A stretch of 26,965 bases of DNA, from positions 1-26,965 of the forward strand of contig CALEYM010000292.1 of assembly GCA_937926185.1 (NCBI GenBank), written 5' to 3'. The notes under the pieces are model-generated. The model worked only from the letters and a program-made list of their open reading frames with translations. It made no database searches and had not been told where the DNA came from. Each line of letters opens with the position of its first letter. Within the stretch, counting starts at the first letter, position 1. Shown here piece after piece: positions 15,810 to 25,391 of this stretch. The translations under genes and the position numbers were made by a program. The stretch is from an uncultured Bacteroidota bacterium. Lineage in GTDB: Bacteria > Bacteroidota > Bacteroidia > Chitinophagales > Saprospiraceae.

Positions 15810-18800
15810 ATGCTGGAAATTGAAGGCTACGGCGATTTTGTGCCGGTTTATACGGGGAAATCTTTTTCCGTGTTCCGGGGAATACGGCGCTCCGGGAATT
15901 TTGCCCCTGTGCTGATCAAAACTTTCAGCACGGATGCGCCAAAGCGGCATGAGTACAATTACCTGTGGCTCGATTACGAGCTGTCGTCCGGCATTCAGTC
16001 GGAATACCTGCTCATGCCCCTGGAGCTGCGCCAGACCGGCGAAAAGGTTTTTACTGTTTGGGAAGACACGCCTGGCGTTCCAATGAGCAAGTTTATTGGC
16101 CAGTACCATACTTTATACTCGGATTACGAATATGCAATTCAGGTTTTCATACGGCTGGCCCAGGCCCTGGAAGCGCTGCACGCACAAAAATTGATCCTGC
16201 GCAGCCTGCATCCGGCCCATGTGCTGATCGATCCGGCCGCCCTTTCGGTTAAAATTACGGGTCTTGGCTACGCCACTTATACGAGTTCGGCCATGCCAGA
16301 ACCCGATGTGGAGTGGTATGAAACAGACGAATTGTTCAAATATATTTCGCCTGAACAAACCGGGCGCATGAATGCCTCCGTGGATCAGCGCGCCAATATT
16401 TACTCGCTGGGGGTTATTTTTTATGAATGTCTGACCCGTCGTTTACCATTCGACCCGCCGGATTTGCTCGGCATGATACATGCCCATATTGCGCAGGAGC
16501 CGCCTCCACTGCATGCTGTAAATCCGGCCATACCGCCAGTGCTGGCCGCCATTGTGCAAAAAATGATGGCCAAAAATGCAACAGGCCGCTACCAAAGCGC
16601 CCGCGGCGTGGTGGCAGATTTGAAAAAACTCGGACAAACGCTTGCCGCCGCGCAAACGGACGTTTTCGCCCTTGGTCAGGAAGATGTTTCCGATGTGTTC
16701 ACTTTTCCGGAAAAAGTTGTCGGTCGTGAAAAGGAAGTGCAAAAAATAGTCCGGGCGCTGGAAAAGGCCGACATGCGGCATTTGGAAGCCGTTTTTGTGT
16801 CGGGAGAATCGGGTATCGGCAAATCGGCGCTGATCAGGGAAGCCCGCGCGCGTCTGAACAGCCGGGACTTGTATTTTTTAACCGGGACTTGTAAAAACTT
16901 TAATAGCAATACGCCATACACCGGCATAACAGAAGCTATTAAGGTGATTGTAGAACAGATATTGACATTGCCCGAGGCGCAGGCAAATGCCTGGAAACAA
17001 ATGATCCTGGATGCATTGGCCGGTCAGGGCCGGTTGATGACCAATATTATCCCCGAATTGGAACTCCTGATTGGGCCGCAGCCCGATCTGCAGGAAGAGC
17101 CTACCCCGGAAGTAGCGGAAAATCGCCTGAAAAATGCTTTTTTGCGGTTGATTGACGTATTGACCCAAACGAATAAGAAGATCATCCTGTTCCTGAATGA
17201 CCTGCACTTCGCAGAGCCGGCCTCTATTGATCTGCTGCATTCCCTGATCAAAAACCGGGAACAATATAAGCTGTTGCTCATAGGAACATTTGTAGACAAC
17301 GGCGATGAAACGCTGCAGTTGTTGCTGGACACCGCCCGCGACACCGCCGATGCCCAATTGATCGCGCTGAGTCCGTTGAGCAAAGCCGATATTCGCAATC
17401 TTGTCTCCGAAGCGCTGAAAACAGGCGACAATCTGGAGCCCCGCATAGTAGAAGTGCTGCATGAAAAAACAAAGGGCATCCCGATTTTTTTACGCGAGTT
17501 TCTGGGGCGGGCCAATCAGGACGGCGCCCTGTTTTTTGATTATTCCACCAATACCTGGCGATGGGACATCGACCAAATCGCCCGCCTGCCGATTTCCGAC
17601 AACGTGGCTGGTTTGATCCGGGGCCAGGTGCGAAAATTGCCGGAAAAAACGATAACTCTCCTGCAAATGGCAGCCTGCATCGGCCCGCGCTTCGACGTCG
17701 ATGCGCTGGCGTTCCTGCTTGGCCAACCCGCGGGCGAAATTGCCCGTGATTTAGGAGAGGCTTTACAGGCCGGGTTCGCCGGCCCGGACCAGGAGACCTT
17801 TTCGTTCCGGAAACTTAAACTGCCTGCCGACACTTTGAGCGATGCCAAATGGTATGCATTTGCTCACGACCGCCTCAGGCAGGCCGTTTACGAAATGGCG
17901 CCAGAACAATGGCGCGCCCAACAGCATTTCCGGATTGGTCGCTATCTGCTTCAACGGCATGGCCCGGACGACAGCCGGGTTTATGAAATTGCAAACCACT
18001 GGAGTGCCGGCCTGCCATATATTGGAACCGCGGACCAGGCCGATGCAATTGATCTGTTTATCTCCGCGGGTAAAAAAGCAAAATTAGCCGTCTCTTATAA
18101 CCTGGCTTTCAGGTATTTTGACACTGCGCGGCAACTCCTGATTCCCGACAGTTGGCAAAAATTGTACCGGCATACCTTCGATCTGTTTACCGGACTAATC
18201 GAATGCGCTTTGCTCAGTGGTCAGACAGAAGCAGGAGAGCGGTATTTCATAGAGGCGGCTACCCATGCCAGGGATAAAACAGATCATGCGCGTCTGTATA
18301 TGATCAAACTGGATGTTTATGTGTATCTGAACGAGTTGAATGCCTCATACAGGGAAGGTCGCGCCGCGATAAAATTGTTGGGCCGGGCCTTGCCAAATAA
18401 CCCATCTCAGCTGTATGTATTGAGGGAAATTGTAAATACCGGCCTTCATCTGAGGAGAAAAACACCTGATGAAATACTGGCACTGCCGCTGATGAGCGAA
18501 CCCAGGGCCAAAATGTTGGATTTCATCTATCTGCGGTGCCTGCCTTATGCATATACCAATAGCCCGGAATTGTTTGCTGTTATCAGTATGCGGCAATTGC
18601 GGAATTCGCTCCGGCACGGTTTAGGCATACATTCTTATTCCGGCTTCGGCGTATACGGCGGTATTTTGGCCGTGGGATTCGGGCAATACGCCAAAGGTTT
18701 TTCCTATAATGAACTGTCTTTAAAAATTGCCCAAAAAATCAACGCTCCCGTGGCTATTGGCGGCGCCTATTTTGCCATGGGCATGAACGGCTTTTTTATT

Positions 18801-21044
18801 CATCCCGTGAAACGTTGTACGGAGTGGTTCGGGGCGGCACTCGAATATCTGAACAAGGCCGGGGAAGCCGTTTCTGCCAATGCAGCCGCATATAGTATTA
18901 TCAGTTATTCCCTGGTATCCGGCAAACCCTTGGCAGACCTTAAAGAACGGACAGAAGCTTTTGTTGTTCAGGCGCAGACCAACAAACAAGCGCATGGCAT
19001 AGAGATAATCAGTTGGCTACGAACCTTGCTCGGCCTGTTCACCCATCCGGAAACAGAACCTGAATCTCTCCCCGATCCGCACCTGTTGTTGCAAGAAAAG
19101 TTTCCCAGCTTTACCGAATTCTACCGGGGAATGTACTACATCCAGTGGATGCAATTGTATTACTGTTTCGGTTTGTCTCAACGTGCGCTCGAAATAGCTG
19201 CCCACGCGGAAAAACTGGAAAAAAAAGTGCTGTTCAACTTATCGCATACCGACTTTCATTACTACCGCGCCCTGGCCGCGGCACAATTGTATGAAACGGC
19301 CACACCTGATATTAAAAAACAATATTTCGGTTTTATCCGGCAGGCAGGCGCATTGTTTTCGAAACGCGCGCGGTTTTCGCCTGAAAACTTTCAGCACAAA
19401 ATTCAGATCCTCAATGGCTTAAAAAGCCAGATCGCACACCGGCATACGGAAGCGTTATCCATTTTCAAGAATGTGATTAACCACTTGTCGCCGGATGAGT
19501 ACCTGCACGATGCCGGAATTGTGGCACAACTGGCGTTTTCCTGTGCGCTGCGCCAGGGGCACATCCGCGAATCGGTTTTGTATTTTGGAAAAGCGCACCA
19601 GGCATTCGAGGCATGGGGAGCGCGGGCCATCAGCCGTCAACTGACGAAACAGTACCAGGAAGTGATGAGCGCCTTTCAGCAAGCCAAACCGGTATTCTCG
19701 GGCATGGCAACGGTTTCCGGATCCGTTGATTTTAAATCGGTATTGAAAGCCTCCCAGCTATTGTCCGGTGAAATAGAATTGTCTAAATTGCTCGACAGCC
19801 TGATCCGGATCGCTATGGAAAACGCCGGCGCGCAACGGGGGTTTCTGCTCGTGGAACAAGACGGTCAGTGGCGGATAGAAGCCGAGGGTGTGTCGGGACA
19901 GGAAACCACGCTCACCCTGCAAGGCAAAGCGCTGAATGAAGGCCAATTGGCCTCTTCCATCGTGTTGTACGTGGCGCGCACCCGCAAAAGGCTGACGCTC
20001 GACGATGCCGCGCGCGACGAACGGTTCAGCGCCGATCCATATATCATACAAAACAAACCCAAATCGGTGATCTGCCGGCCGATCATTCGCCAGGGCAATT
20101 TGATCGGGATACTTTACCTAGAAAACAATCTGGCTTATAATGCTTTCACCCCCGACCGGCAGGAAGCGTTGGAGTTGCTGTCCACACAGGCGGCCATTTC
20201 CTTGCAAAACGCTTTTTTATACGATCAAGTGACCGCGCTCAACCGCGCTTACGAACGCTTTGTTCCCAGGGAATTTCTCAATTTTCTCGGCAAAAGCACC
20301 ATCACCGATGTCGGTCTTGGCGACCACGTACAACGGGAAATGACGGTGATGTTTGCCGATATCCGGCAGTTCACCAACCTGTCCGAACAACTCAGCCCGC
20401 GCGATAACTTCCGTTTTATCAACGACTACCTCGGCGCGATGGAGCCTTGTATCATCCGGCGCGGCGGATTTATCGATAAATACATCGGCGATGCGATCAT
20501 GGCCCTTTTCCCCGGCAGCGCCGACGACGCCATACAAGCGGCGCTCGATATGCTCGCCGAACTGGAAACTTTCAACCGCGCACAACAACGCGACATCCGG
20601 ATCGGGATCGGCCTGAATACCGGCAACCTGATCCTCGGCACCGTGGGCAGCGAACAACGGATGGACGGCACCGTCATCTCAGATGCCGTGAACCTGACCG
20701 CCCGGGTGGAAAACCTTACCAAAAAATACGGCGTTCATTTCCTGCTGACCGGAAACACTTATCAAAAACTGGACAACCCCGCGCGTTATCCGATCCGGCG
20801 CGTCGATTCCACTATGGTGCAGGGCAAAACCGAACAGGTAACGTTATACGAAGTATGCGCGGGTTCGCCTTCGGAACAGGACGCGCTGAAAATGCGGGAC
20901 GCCCGCTTGTTTGAAGCGGCGATTGAACGGTTCGGCCAAATGCGTTATACAGATGCCGCCGCCATTTTTGAACGGATATTAAAGGAAAATCCGGCCGACC
21001 GCCCGGCGCAGGTTTGGCTGGAAAGGGCGAAAAACAGTGGGTAG
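15810..21044 (+). CDS. Pseudokinase-AAA/STAND ATPase-TPR-GAF-adenylate cyclase multidomain protein
   Basis: 1744 residues. Order: kinase-like domain (about 1-275); AAA_16-type ATPase with Walker A GESGIGKS (332-339) and Walker B FLND464LH; a long helical, TPR-like region (about 600-1290); GAF domain (about 1310-1475); class III cyclase (about 1505-1690); short C-terminal TPR-like helices. The kinase keeps Lys37 (VLIK), SPE and the NIYSLG helix, but HRD reads LRS (130-132) and DFG reads GLG (151-153), so catalysis is very unlikely. The cyclase looks active: metal Asp1517 (FADIRQFT) and Asp1561 (KYIGD), base-contacting Lys1557 and Thr1621, and Asn1628/Arg1632 (VNLTARVE). The layout parallels bacterial kinase/ATPase/GAF/histidine-kinase sensors, with the cyclase replacing the histidine kinase. 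Probable role: ligand-gated cAMP production. No membrane segments are seen. It starts 64 nt after the cyclase-like membrane gene. Confidence 0.9.
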   Translation: MLEIEGYGDFVPVYTGKSFSVFRGIRRSGNFAPVLIKTFSTDAPKRHEYNYLWLDYELSSGIQSEYLLMPLELRQTGEKVFTVWEDTPGVPMSKFIGQYHTLYSDYEYAIQVFIRLAQALEALHAQKLILRSLHPAHVLIDPAALSVKITGLGYATYTSSAMPEPDVEWYETDELFKYISPEQTGRMNASVDQRANIYSLGVIFYECLTRRLPFDPPDLLGMIHAHIAQEPPPLHAVNPAIPPVLAAIVQKMMAKNATGRYQSARGVVADLKKLGQTLAAAQTDVFALGQEDVSDVFTFPEKVVGREKEVQKIVRALEKADMRHLEAVFVSGESGIGKSALIREARARLNSRDLYFLTGTCKNFNSNTPYTGITEAIKVIVEQILTLPEAQANAWKQMILDALAGQGRLMTNIIPELELLIGPQPDLQEEPTPEVAENRLKNAFLRLIDVLTQTNKKIILFLNDLHFAEPASIDLLHSLIKNREQYKLLLIGTFVDNGDETLQLLLDTARDTADAQLIALSPLSKADIRNLVSEALKTGDNLEPRIVEVLHEKTKGIPIFLREFLGRANQDGALFFDYSTNTWRWDIDQIARLPISDNVAGLIRGQVRKLPEKTITLLQMAACIGPRFDVDALAFLLGQPAGEIARDLGEALQAGFAGPDQETFSFRKLKLPADTLSDAKWYAFAHDRLRQAVYEMAPEQWRAQQHFRIGRYLLQRHGPDDSRVYEIANHWSAGLPYIGTADQADAIDLFISAGKKAKLAVSYNLAFRYFDTARQLLIPDSWQKLYRHTFDLFTGLIECALLSGQTEAGERYFIEAATHARDKTDHARLYMIKLDVYVYLNELNASYREGRAAIKLLGRALPNNPSQLYVLREIVNTGLHLRRKTPDEILALPLMSEPRAKMLDFIYLRCLPYAYTNSPELFAVISMRQLRNSLRHGLGIHSYSGFGVYGGILAVGFGQYAKGFSYNELSLKIAQKINAPVAIGGAYFAMGMNGFFIHPVKRCTEWFGAALEYLNKAGEAVSANAAAYSIISYSLVSGKPLADLKERTEAFVVQAQTNKQAHGIEIISWLRTLLGLFTHPETEPESLPDPHLLLQEKFPSFTEFYRGMYYIQWMQLYYCFGLSQRALEIAAHAEKLEKKVLFNLSHTDFHYYRALAAAQLYETATPDIKKQYFGFIRQAGALFSKRARFSPENFQHKIQILNGLKSQIAHRHTEALSIFKNVINHLSPDEYLHDAGIVAQLAFSCALRQGHIRESVLYFGKAHQAFEAWGARAISRQLTKQYQEVMSAFQQAKPVFSGMATVSGSVDFKSVLKASQLLSGEIELSKLLDSLIRIAMENAGAQRGFLLVEQDGQWRIEAEGVSGQETTLTLQGKALNEGQLASSIVLYVARTRKRLTLDDAARDERFSADPYIIQNKPKSVICRPIIRQGNLIGILYLENNLAYNAFTPDRQEALELLSTQAAISLQNAFLYDQVTALNRAYERFVPREFLNFLGKSTITDVGLGDHVQREMTVMFADIRQFTNLSEQLSPRDNFRFINDYLGAMEPCIIRRGGFIDKYIGDAIMALFPGSADDAIQAALDMLAELETFNRAQQRDIRIGIGLNTGNLILGTVGSEQRMDGTVISDAVNLTARVENLTKKYGVHFLLTGNTYQKLDNPARYPIRRVDSTMVQGKTEQVTLYEVCAGSPSEQDALKMRDARLFEAAIERFGQMRYTDAAAIFERILKENPADRPAQVWLERAKNSG

Positions 21045-21046
21045 AA

Positions 21047-21072
21047 GGAGATATCTCATCTCCGTATTTTTC
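21047..21072. terminator. Possible terminator between convergent genes
   Basis: GGAGAT (21047-21052) and ATCTCC (21058-21063) can pair over a 5-base loop, followed by GTATTTTT. It lies in the 11-base gap between the cyclase gene and ffh and runs into the last codons of ffh. The stem is short (6 bp), so this is a weak call. Confidence 0.3.
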
Positions 21073-22423
21073 CAAACCCGCCTTTCGGCATGCGCGGCAT
21101 CCCTCCCGGCATACCTTGCATGCCCCCCATCGGATTGTTGCTCATCTGGTGCATGAACTTCCGCATGTCGTTGAAGTTCTTGACGAACAGATTGATCTGG
21201 TCGACCGTCTGGCCGCAACCTTTGGCAATGCGTTTTTTGCGGCTCAGGTTCAGCATATCCGGGTTTTTGCGCTCGTCGGGGGTCATGCTGTGTATGATGG
21301 ATTCGACCCGCACCAGCGCCTTGTCGTCGATATCAATCTCCTTGAGCGCCTTGCCCATGCCGGGGATCATGCCGAGCAGGCTTTTCAGATCGCCCATTTT
21401 TTTGATCTGTTGCATTTGGGTGAGGAAGTCGTTGAAATCAAACTTGTTTTGTTTGATCTTCTTTTCCACCCGTTTGGCCTCTTCTTCGTCGAACTCCATC
21501 TGGGCCTTTTCCACCAGCGACACGATGTCGCCCATGCCGAGAATCCGCTGGGCCATCCGGTCGGGGTAGAACACGTCGAGGGCGTCGAGTTTTTCGCCGA
21601 GGGAGACGAACTTGATCGGTTTGCCCACGGTGTACTTGATCGACAGTGCCGCGCCGCCGCGGGTATCGCCGTCGAGTTTGGTGAGCACCACGCCGTCGTA
21701 GTTGATGCGTTCATTGAAGGTCTGGGCGGTGTTCACGGCGTCCTGGCCGGTCATGGAATCCACCACGAACAGGGTTTCCGTGGGATTGAGCACTTTTTTA
21801 AGGGCTTCCACCTCGGCCATCATGGTTTCGTCGACGGCCAGTCGTCCGGCGGTATCCACGATAACCACGTGGTAGCCGTGCGCTTTAGCGTGCTTCAGGG
21901 CATTTTGAGCGATCTCGACCGGATTTTTGTTCTCCTCCTCTTTGTACACCGGCACTTTGATGCTCTCGCCGAGCACGCCCAACTGGTCGATAGCCGCGGG
22001 ACGGTACACGTCGCAGGCGACGAGCAGGGGCGACATCTGGCGTTTTTCCTTGAGGTGTTTGGCCAGTTTGCCGCAGAACGTCGTTTTACCGCTGCCCTGC
22101 AAGCCGGCCACCAGCACGATGCCCGGACTGCCTTTCACGTTGATGCCTACCGACTGGCCGCCCATCAGTTCGGTCAGTTCGTCCATGACGATCTTGACCA
22201 TCAGCTGGCCGGGATTGACATTGCGCAGCACGTTTTCGGCGCCCAGTGCCTTGTCTTTGACCCGGTCGGTGAATTCCTTGGCGATCTTATAGTTCACGTC
22301 GGCGCCAACCAGGGCCCGGCGGATTTCTTTGATGCTTTCCGCAACATTCAACTCGGTGATCTTGTTGGAGCCACTGATTACTTTAAAGGCAGATTCGAGT
22401 TTTTCGCTTAAACTGTCGAACAT
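21056..22423 (-). CDS. ffh: Signal recognition particle protein Ffh (SRP54 GTPase)
   Basis: 455 residues, full length for Ffh. It binds signal sequences of nascent membrane and secreted proteins and, with SRP RNA and FtsY, delivers ribosomes to the membrane. The N domain starts MFDSLSEKLESAF. The GTPase has G1 GLQGSGKT (107-114), DVYRPAA (138-144), DTAGRL (190-195) and TKLDGD. The M domain has the RNA-binding SRKKRIAKGCG (usual GSG is GCG here) and a methionine-rich tail (MRKFMHQM, then GGMQGMPGG). The start is set by the conserved N-terminus and by the -7 element 30 nt upstream. It is a single gene convergent with the cyclase gene and divergent from the M16 peptidase gene. Confidence 0.98.
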   Translation of the reverse strand: MFDSLSEKLESAFKVISGSNKITELNVAESIKEIRRALVGADVNYKIAKEFTDRVKDKALGAENVLRNVNPGQLMVKIVMDELTELMGGQSVGINVKGSPGIVLVAGLQGSGKTTFCGKLAKHLKEKRQMSPLLVACDVYRPAAIDQLGVLGESIKVPVYKEEENKNPVEIAQNALKHAKAHGYHVVIVDTAGRLAVDETMMAEVEALKKVLNPTETLFVVDSMTGQDAVNTAQTFNERINYDGVVLTKLDGDTRGGAALSIKYTVGKPIKFVSLGEKLDALDVFYPDRMAQRILGMGDIVSLVEKAQMEFDEEEAKRVEKKIKQNKFDFNDFLTQMQQIKKMGDLKSLLGMIPGMGKALKEIDIDDKALVRVESIIHSMTPDERKNPDMLNLSRKKRIAKGCGQTVDQINLFVKNFNDMRKFMHQMSNNPMGGMQGMPGGMPRMPKGGFGKIRR

Positions 22424-22452
22424 ATTTGGGTAACGGTTAATTTTTAGCGCCG

Positions 22453-22460
22453 CAAAGGTA
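22453..22460 (-). promoter_or_regulatory. -7 element of ffh
   Basis: On the minus strand TACCTTTG matches TAnnTTTG, 30 nt before the ffh ATG (22421-22423), followed by CGGCGC. No clear TTTG was found at the proper distance upstream. It sits 23 bases from the divergent -7 element of the M16 gene, so the two promoters overlap. Confidence 0.45.
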
Positions 22461-22483
22461 ACGGATTGCCGCTTAAATTCCGG

Positions 22484-22491
22484 TAATTTTG
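22484..22491 (+). promoter_or_regulatory. -7 element of the M16 peptidase gene
   Basis: TAATTTTG matches TAnnTTTG and is followed by CCGCCCTT, the same bases that follow the -7 element of the MutS-like gene (TTTTGCCGCCCTT at 11978-11990). It is 27 nt before the ATG at 22518. No good TTTG partner was seen upstream. Confidence 0.45.
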
Positions 22492-22517
22492 CCGCCCTTC
22501 ACTTTTCAATCGACTAC

Positions 22518-25382
22518 ATGACCACCTACGCCATTTCCAAACCTGTATTTCTCACTACCCCCGGCGACCCCATTCAGGTCCGGCGATATACCCTGGGCAA
22601 CGGCCTGAGGCTTTTTTTATCCATAAATAAGGACGAACCGCGGATCTACACGGAAATAGCCGTTCGCGCGGGCTCCAAACACGACCCTGCCGATACAACC
22701 GGACTGGCGCATTACTTCGAACACATGATGTTCAAAGGCACCGACCGCCTGGGCAGCCTGGATTGGGCAAAAGAAAAGCCGCTTTTGGATAAGATCGAAC
22801 AATTGTTCGAGGAACACCGCCGGGAAAATAATCCCGAACGCAAAAAGGCGCTGTACGCGGAAATCGACCGCCTGTCGTTCGAAGCGGCAAAATACGTGGC
22901 CGCCAATGAATACGACAAACTGGTAAGCGCCATTGGCGCCAAGAACACCAATGCCTACACTTGGGTGGAACAAACGGTGTATGTAAACGATATTCCGGCC
23001 AACGAACTGGAGCGCTGGTTCGAACTGGAAAGCGAACGTTTCCGCCGGCCCATCCTGCGCCTGTTTCATACCGAGCTGGAAACGGTATTTGAAGAATATA
23101 ACATCAGTCAGGACCGCGATTTCCGCAAAACCCTCAAGGCCATGCAGGAAACGCTCACCCCTACCCACCCTTATGGCACCCAAACCACCCTGGGCCGTGG
23201 GGAGGACCTGAAAAACCCTTCGCAAACGAACATTTACCGCTTTTTCGACCAGTATTACGTGCCCAACAACATGGCCATCGTACTTAGCGGGGATTTTGAT
23301 CCCGAGGAAGCCGCCGCGCTGGCCGAGCGTCATTTCGGCCATTTCCGGCCCAAACCGCTGCCGGCTTTTCACTTCGAGCCGCAACGCGAACTTCAAAGTC
23401 GTGTTCAACGCGACGTGTACGGGCAGGAAGCGCCCTGGGTGGAAATGGGCTGGAGATTCCCTGGCGCCAGCGCCGAAGAAGCCTTGATGTTGCCGCTGAT
23501 CGCCGGTATCCTGCACAACTACCAGGCCGGCCTGTTCGACCTGCATTTGCTGCAAGGGCAAAAAGTGTTGGAAGCGTATGCCTATCCCAGGGTTTATGAA
23601 GACTACAGCAGCCTGATCCTGTATGGAAAACCCCGGGAAGGCCAAAGCCTGGAAGCCGTGGAAAAACTGCTTTGGCAGGAATTGGAGAACCTGCGGGAAG
23701 GCCGTTTCGACGACTGGCTGCCCGAAGCGGTGGTAAAAGACCTGAAATTGTCGGAAACAAAAGAGTTTGAAAAGAACCAGGGACGGGCAGCTGCCGTCGT
23801 AACGGCTTTTGTATTGGGCGTCGATTGGGCTGATATGATAAAACGTTGGGACAAACTCGCCGCGCTCACAAAAGAAGACATTGTCGCATTTGCCCGCCAA
23901 CACCTGCGCCCCGACAACTTTGTTGCCGTTTACAAGCATCATGGCGACGACCCCTCCGTGATGAAGGTGGAAAAGCCCCCTATTACGGCTGTCGAACTCA
24001 ACCGCACGGATATTTCGGCATTTGGAGAACAGTTTTTGCATCAATCCACGCCGGACATTGAACCGCAATTCCTCGATTTCAATAAATCTATAAAAAAGGC
24101 ACGGATTGCGGGAAATTTGAAATTACACGCGGTTCGCCAGCCGGACAGCCGCCTGTTCCGCCTGTTTTATATTTTCGACATGGGCAAAACCAGCGACAAG
24201 CGACTGTCGGTGGCCGCTTCGTATTTGCCTTTCCTCGGGACAAGTAAATATTCACCCCGGGAAATGCAGCAAGCCTTTTACCGCCTCGGCGTGCATTTTT
24301 CGGCCAATTGCCAGGATGAGCGCCTGTATTTCAGCCTCACCGGCCTCGAAGACTCCCTTGAAGCCGGCGTGGAATTGATGGAGCACCTGCTGGCCGATGC
24401 CCAACCCAACCCCGAGGCCCTGGAGAACCTGAAAGCCGATATCCTGCTGCGCCGGGAAAACAACAAAAAAGACAAGCGCGCCATTCTGAGCAAGGCCATG
24501 CTGAACTACGCCAAATATGGCCCACACTCTCCGTATACGGATAAACTCGGCAAAGCGGAAATTCTGGCGCTTCAGGCAGATGAACTCACCGCGCTCCTGC
24601 GCGGATTGTCCGCCTACCGGCACGAAATTTTGTATGCCGGCGCGAAAGCGCCCCGGCAGGTTGCAGGCATCCTGAAAAAACACCACCCCGTTCGGGAAAA
24701 GCTGCAAGCGCCGCTACCCGCAAAAAAATTCCGGGAAACCGGCGCCCGCAAGGACAAGGTCTTTTTTATCCATTTCCCGATGGTGCAGGTGGAGCTTTTT
24801 CTGGCCTCGAAAGGAACCCCGAAATTCAACCTGGAAGAGTTCATTTTTTCGGAATGGTACAACCAGTACTTTGGCTACGGCCTTTCCTCCATCGTTTTTC
24901 AGGAAATCCGCGAGTCGAAAGCCCTGGCGTATTCGGCGTATGCTTTCGCGGCCAATCCGGCCCGCAAAAACCGGGCGCATTTCCTGAAGGCTTATGTAGG
25001 TACGCAACCCGACAAATTGAGGGATGCCGTACAGGCTTTTCAGACCATACTGGAAGAAATGCCCGTTTCGCTGCCGCAAATGGAACACGCCCGCCAAAGC
25101 GTACTGAAACAAATCGCTGCCGGCCGTATCAACAACGCAGAAATTTACTGGACCTGGCGCGCCAACCGGGAAAAAGGCTTCCGCCACGACCTGCGGCAGG
25201 ACATTTACCAGGCCATCCAACAGGCGAAACCGGAAGACCTGCTGCGCTTTCACCAAAAACACATCAAAGGCCGGCACTACCACTGGATGGTGCTCGGCGA
25301 CCGGGACCGGGTCGACTTTAAGTACCTGAAAACCATTGGAAAAGTGCGGGAGCTGAGTTTGGAAGAGATATTCGGGTATTAA
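22518..25382 (+). CDS. M16 family zinc metallopeptidase (insulinase/pitrilysin-like)
   Basis: 954 residues, made of two M16 repeats as in pitrilysin and other bacterial M16 enzymes. The N-terminal half holds the inverted zinc motif H65-x-x-E68-H69 (AHYFEHMMFKGT); the third ligand is expected in TELETVFEEYN (186-195), Glu187 being the better candidate. The C-terminal half, from about 520, keeps the fold but has no HxxEH, as expected for the inactive partner; YFGYGLSSIVFQEIRE is the conserved substrate-binding stretch. These enzymes cut peptides up to a few kDa inside a closed chamber. No signal peptide is seen, unlike many Bacteroidota M16 enzymes, so a cytoplasmic peptide-clearing role is inferred. 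It is divergent from ffh and followed after 9 nt by the gluconolactonase-like pseudogene. Confidence 0.93.
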   Translation: MTTYAISKPVFLTTPGDPIQVRRYTLGNGLRLFLSINKDEPRIYTEIAVRAGSKHDPADTTGLAHYFEHMMFKGTDRLGSLDWAKEKPLLDKIEQLFEEHRRENNPERKKALYAEIDRLSFEAAKYVAANEYDKLVSAIGAKNTNAYTWVEQTVYVNDIPANELERWFELESERFRRPILRLFHTELETVFEEYNISQDRDFRKTLKAMQETLTPTHPYGTQTTLGRGEDLKNPSQTNIYRFFDQYYVPNNMAIVLSGDFDPEEAAALAERHFGHFRPKPLPAFHFEPQRELQSRVQRDVYGQEAPWVEMGWRFPGASAEEALMLPLIAGILHNYQAGLFDLHLLQGQKVLEAYAYPRVYEDYSSLILYGKPREGQSLEAVEKLLWQELENLREGRFDDWLPEAVVKDLKLSETKEFEKNQGRAAAVVTAFVLGVDWADMIKRWDKLAALTKEDIVAFARQHLRPDNFVAVYKHHGDDPSVMKVEKPPITAVELNRTDISAFGEQFLHQSTPDIEPQFLDFNKSIKKARIAGNLKLHAVRQPDSRLFRLFYIFDMGKTSDKRLSVAASYLPFLGTSKYSPREMQQAFYRLGVHFSANCQDERLYFSLTGLEDSLEAGVELMEHLLADAQPNPEALENLKADILLRRENNKKDKRAILSKAMLNYAKYGPHSPYTDKLGKAEILALQADELTALLRGLSAYRHEILYAGAKAPRQVAGILKKHHPVREKLQAPLPAKKFRETGARKDKVFFIHFPMVQVELFLASKGTPKFNLEEFIFSEWYNQYFGYGLSSIVFQEIRESKALAYSAYAFAANPARKNRAHFLKAYVGTQPDKLRDAVQAFQTILEEMPVSLPQMEHARQSVLKQIAAGRINNAEIYWTWRANREKGFRHDLRQDIYQAIQQAKPEDLLRFHQKHIKGRHYHWMVLGDRDRVDFKYLKTIGKVRELSLEEIFGY

Positions 25383-25391
25383 ACTATTCTG

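Noticed and set aside
22617..24068. 483-codon open frame on the minus strand
   Set aside because: It is antisense to the M16 peptidase with its HxxEH motif; no recognisable motifs and no fitting promoter.
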